Program-made: the position numbers and the translations under genes
The notes under the pieces: generated by a model
Seen by the model: only the letters and a program-made list of their open reading frames with translations
What the model was told of the DNA's origin: nothing
Databases searched by the model: none
Assembly (NCBI GenBank): GCA_015228895.1
Contig: JADGCR010000101.1
Span: 1-7,768, forward strand
Length of the DNA stretch: 7,768 bases
Direction: 5' to 3'
From: Magnetococcales bacterium
Lineage (GTDB): Bacteria; Pseudomonadota; Magnetococcia; Magnetococcales; Magnetaquicoccaceae
Shown: one piece after another, positions 6,803-7,768 of the stretch
How the letters are laid out: the number at the start of each line of letters is the position of its first letter
How positions within the stretch are numbered: position 1 is the first letter of the stretch

Positions 6803-7589
6803 ACTGGCCAATCGGATGGTCATGCGCGAGTTTCTCGGTGCATGGGGCCAATGCGATCTGGTGGAAAACGGCGAAGAGGCGGTGGAAGCCTTCGAACTCT
6901 CCGCATCCGAGGGCCAGCCCTATGATCTGATCTGCATGGATCTGTTCATGCCCATCATGAACGGGGACGAGGCGTTGCAGGCCATACGCATTCTGGAAAA
7001 GGAGCTGGGGGTTCCTCCCCAGTTCGAGACTTTCGTCTGCATGATCACCGGGATGGAACAGAGTGAAACCGCCACCAACCTCTATTACCAGGGGGGAAGC
7101 ACCGCCACGCTGGTCAAGCCGATCAACCGCGAGCAGCTCTATGTCAAGCTGGAGGAGCACGGTTTCATCCGTCCCATGGAGTTGCGTTCCAAGGTGTCTC
7201 TGGCCCCTGTCCATCCGATCACCGATGAACTGGCCCGCATCCCGGGTCTGGACATCCCCAGCGGCATGGAACGGGTGATGGGCAATATGGAGCTCTACCG
7301 GGAACTGGTATTGGATTTTTTGAAAGATCATGGCAACGACGTGGAAAAAATCCAAAAGGCCATGGACAGCAATCATCAAGATGTCGCGGTGCGTCTGGTT
7401 CACAGCATCAAGGGGACGGCGGGCAACATCAGCGCCCTGCCGGTTCAGGCGGCTGCCAAGGCGTTGGAGAACGCCCTGCGGCACAACGCTCCTCCAGAGG
7501 AGTGCAAGGCTTGCCTCCAGGAGTTCAACGCCGCCATGAGCGCCTTCCTCCCCGCGGTACAGGAGGTGCTGGTGTCTCAACCACGCTGA
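6777..7589 (+). CDS. REC-Hpt phosphorelay protein
   Basis: This cytosolic two-domain signalling protein has 270 residues. The N-terminal receiver (1-128) has a complete site: Asp7 and Asp8 in the acid pocket, phosphoacceptor Asp55 (LICMDLFMP), Thr91 (MITG) and Lys114 (LVKP). A linker of about 35 residues leads to an Hpt domain (about 165-262) with canonical phospho-His209 in VHSIKGTAGNISA. There is no DNA-binding, cyclase or other output domain. The ATG at 6777 is preceded by GGGAG at 6763-6767 and lies inside the end of the kinase gene, a 26-nt overlap in another frame, so the two are probably translationally coupled and made together. The intact Hpt can supply the histidine transfer step that the kinase's own C-terminal domain appears to have lost. 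The receiver may be an alternative acceptor, a phosphate sink or a switch for partner binding. Final targets are not in the window. Confidence 0.94.
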   Translation: MKILIADDELANRMVMREFLGAWGQCDLVENGEEAVEAFELSASEGQPYDLICMDLFMPIMNGDEALQAIRILEKELGVPPQFETFVCMITGMEQSETATNLYYQGGSTATLVKPINREQLYVKLEEHGFIRPMELRSKVSLAPVHPITDELARIPGLDIPSGMERVMGNMELYRELVLDFLKDHGNDVEKIQKAMDSNHQDVAVRLVHSIKGTAGNISALPVQAAAKALENALRHNAPPEECKACLQEFNAAMSAFLPAVQEVLVSQPR

Positions 7590-7627
7590 ATTGATGGGTG
7601 GAGCCGGGTTGACATAACGATTGCTGC

Positions 7628-7684
7628 GTGGAGGTGGACACGAACCACTACAGCGTTCCCTGGCAGTTGATCGGAAGTCATGTA
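7628..7684 (+). pseudogene. Relic of an IS21-family IstA-like transposase
   Basis: In one plus-strand frame this stretch reads VEVDTNHYSVPWQLIGSHV. That strongly resembles the conserved segment after the catalytic core of IS21-family IstA transposases (typically V-D-x-N-x-YSVP-W-x-L). The frame is bounded by a stop at 7610-7612 upstream and, after about 15 unrelated codons, a TAA at 7730-7732. It has no start codon context and no catalytic DDE region, so only a fragment of a much larger gene remains. No IstB helper, terminal repeats or target duplication are visible. It lies just after the signalling operon. The family assignment rests on motif recognition over 19 residues. Confidence 0.55.
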
Positions 7685-7700
7685 GCAGCACTCAATAACA

Positions 7701-7730
7701 TTGACGAAAGGCTGAATAATTGGTTATTTT
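7701..7730 (+). promoter_or_regulatory. Weak promoter-like pair pointing out of the window
   Basis: TTGACG (7701-7706, 5/6 to the -35 consensus) and TATTTT (7725-7730, 4/6 to the -10 consensus) are 18 nt apart in a locally AT-rich stretch after the transposase relic. It could drive a gene that begins to the right of the window. No coding start is visible in the remaining 38 bases, so support is limited to the two boxes. Confidence 0.22.
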
Positions 7731-7768
7731 AATCCATGCCTAATGGTAAGCCGTTCATCCAGACAGTC

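Noticed and set aside
3653..6823. Very long open frame antisense to the kinase (over 1000 codons)
   Set aside because: It mirrors the codon bias of the GC-rich kinase gene, shows no recognisable domain, and is low-complexity in Gly, His, Asp and Gln. The plus-strand frame has a full set of signalling motifs.
6702..7691. Minus-strand open frame of about 330 codons opposite the REC-Hpt gene
   Set aside because: It is a shadow of the receiver-Hpt gene with no domain signal. The plus strand encodes all phosphorelay residues and has a proper ribosome binding site.

Overview
The window is a GC-rich bacterial chromosome segment (roughly 58-60 % by eye). A GapR/DUF2312 protein points to an alphaproteobacterium or a close relative. 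A cache-sensing hybrid kinase beside a REC-Hpt protein would fit a Magnetococcales-like genome, but that part is a guess. No phage, CRISPR or intact mobile element is present. The only mobile-DNA trace is a short transposase relic at the right edge.

Layout, left to right. Positions 1-171 hold no gene that can be supported. A tRNA-Ser(CGA) lies on the minus strand (172-261), with a plausible promoter just upstream. Also on the minus strand (334-1701) is a 12-helix heme-copper-oxidase-like protein with an atypical active site and no partner subunit nearby. It is divergent from gapR (1887-2165, plus strand), and the 185 bp between them hold candidate promoters for both. After gapR comes a very strong GC hairpin, then an Old Yellow Enzyme family flavin oxidoreductase (2257-3348).

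The right half is one signalling operon. A 1111-residue membrane hybrid histidine kinase (3467-6802) overlaps by 26 nt a 270-residue REC-Hpt protein (6777-7589). The kinase has the order TM, periplasmic dCache, TM, HAMP, HisKA, HATPase, REC1, REC2, Hpt-like. Its REC1 has Asn in place of the phosphoacceptor Asp, and its C-terminal Hpt-like domain has Arg in place of the phospho-His. The overlapping downstream protein carries an intact receiver and an intact Hpt. The simplest reading is a phosphorelay whose Hpt step moved from the kinase to a separate, translationally coupled protein: His457 to Asp895 (REC2), then to His209 of the small protein. No DNA-binding or enzymatic output domain is visible, so the final target is elsewhere.

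The last 179 bases hold a 19-codon relic resembling the C-terminal part of IS21-family IstA transposases, and a weak promoter-like pair pointing out of the window.
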